A stretch of DNA of 64,000 nucleotides, taken from positions 930,001 to 994,000 of the forward strand of contig NZ_JAGGMR010000001.1 in assembly GCF_017875645.1 (NCBI RefSeq). Direction: 5' to 3'. Each line of letters begins with the position of its first letter. The stretch's first letter is position 1. The position numbers and the translations under genes are program-made. Below are positions 63,475 through 64,000 of this stretch, piece by piece. Below the pieces are notes generated by a model. That model made no database searches. It had not been told where the DNA came from and saw only the letters and a program-made list of their open reading frames with translations. Source of the stretch: Nocardia goodfellowii (GTDB lineage: Bacteria; Actinomycetota; Actinomycetes; Mycobacteriales; Mycobacteriaceae).

Positions 63475-64000
63475 TCACTGGTTCGGTCGCGCCGACCCGT
63501 GCCACTGGTCGATGAATTCGAAGAGGGTCGCGTCGTCGGCTGCGGCCAGCTCCGCGCCCGCGGGCTGCTCGCCTGCGTTGCCGGCTTCCTCGAGGCGGCC
63601 GAGCAGCTCGCCGAGCCGCAGCGCGACCGCGCCCAGATCGGTGCGGGCCACGTCCGCCGCGACGATCCGCGCACCCAATTCCTCGACGAGCGACAACAAT
63701 CCGGCGGTTCCGTTCTGCCCGCCGCCCATCGTGTCGCTGATGTGGCGCGCCAGCGCCGCGGGTGAGGAGTAGTCGAAGACCACCGTGGTCGGGATCGTCA
63801 CATCGGTCACCGCGCGCAGGCGATTGCGGAACTCGACCGACCCGATCGAATCGAAGCCGAGGTCGTTGAACTGCGCGTCCGCGGCGACCGCGCCCGAGCC
63901 GCGGTGTCCGAGCACCGCGGCGGCGTGCTCGCGAATCACGTCCAGTACCAGCCGTTCTCGTTCGCTGGCCGGCTTCCCGTCCAACCGCGATTCGAGCTTG
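63475..64000 (-). CDS. Type I PKS, C-terminal ACP and docking domain (partial)
   Basis: The C-terminal 174 residues of a PKS whose 5' part lies beyond the right edge; the frame is open to base 64000, and the apparent start near 63984 is an internal TTG. The ACP has D-L-G-F-D-S-I with the phosphopantetheine Ser, then T-T-V-V-F-D-Y. A C-terminal docking helix region follows, ending L-F-E-F-I-D-Q-W-H, closely like the corresponding end of the large PKS at 50754. It therefore probably hands its chain to one of the two downstream PKS proteins. No thioesterase. Confidence 0.92.
   Translation of the reverse strand, partial: KLESRLDGKPASERERLVLDVIREHAAAVLGHRGSGAVAADAQFNDLGFDSIGSVEFRNRLRAVTDVTIPTTVVFDYSSPAALARHISDTMGGGQNGTAGLLSLVEELGARIVAADVARTDLGAVALRLGELLGRLEEAGNAGEQPAGAELAAADDATLFEFIDQWHGSARPNQ

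Overview
The window looks like a chromosome segment from a mycolic-acid actinomycete, most probably Nocardia. GC is high, and the gene order from about 5.8 to 41 kb follows the mycobacterial block Rv3644c-Rv3678c almost gene for gene. This assignment rests on recalled gene order and protein families; no database search was possible.

Region 1 (1-5.9 kb) is a decayed island next to a tRNA-Thr(CGU) gene. It holds a lower-GC HEPN-motif protein, small orphan genes, an inverted duplication with one frameshifted copy, a PP2C-like gene behind a truncated gene, and the C-terminal stub of a tyrosine integrase ending 14 bp from the tRNA.

Region 2 (5.9-41 kb) is core chromosome: holB, a DinB-fold protein, topA, cspA, a DUF1998-type helicase, a Tad/Flp pilus operon (ssd-tadA-tadB-tadC-flp-tadE-Rv3654c-like), a 6C small RNA, a HAD phosphatase, an Ms1/MTS2823-like small RNA, a degenerate Fic-like gene, the dppABCD importer, acs, nhaA, a holin-like gene, ephE, marP, a CoA-type Nudix hydrolase, a ResA-like thioredoxin, nth, a small membrane protein, crp, a metallo-beta-lactamase-fold protein and an esterase. 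The oddities here are minisatellites. A 48/96-bp array of about 1.6 kb sits inside the flp reading frame, another lies between tadB and tadC, and two lie between a stop codon and its terminator (dppD, acs). A 46-bp piece of topA sits in the 5' part of the last tad gene.

Region 3 (42-64 kb, running off the right edge) is part of a type I polyketide cluster. It contains a SARP activator, an N-terminally truncated LAL-type LuxR regulator, an amine-oxidase-like flavoprotein, an AfsA-family protein, a KS-AT-ACP module with no thioesterase, a fully reducing KS-AT-DH-ER-KR-ACP module, a Baeyer-Villiger-type monooxygenase, an MMPL exporter, a fused aminodeoxychorismate synthase (PabAB), and the C-terminal ACP of a further PKS. 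The reading proposed here is a p-aminobenzoate-primed polyketide whose last, unreduced module presents a beta-ketoacyl-ACP. The adjacent AfsA-like enzyme could release this by condensation with dihydroxyacetone phosphate to give a butenolide. The competing reading is that the AfsA-like protein makes a butyrolactone signal for the SARP; no ArpA-type receptor gene is visible in the window.
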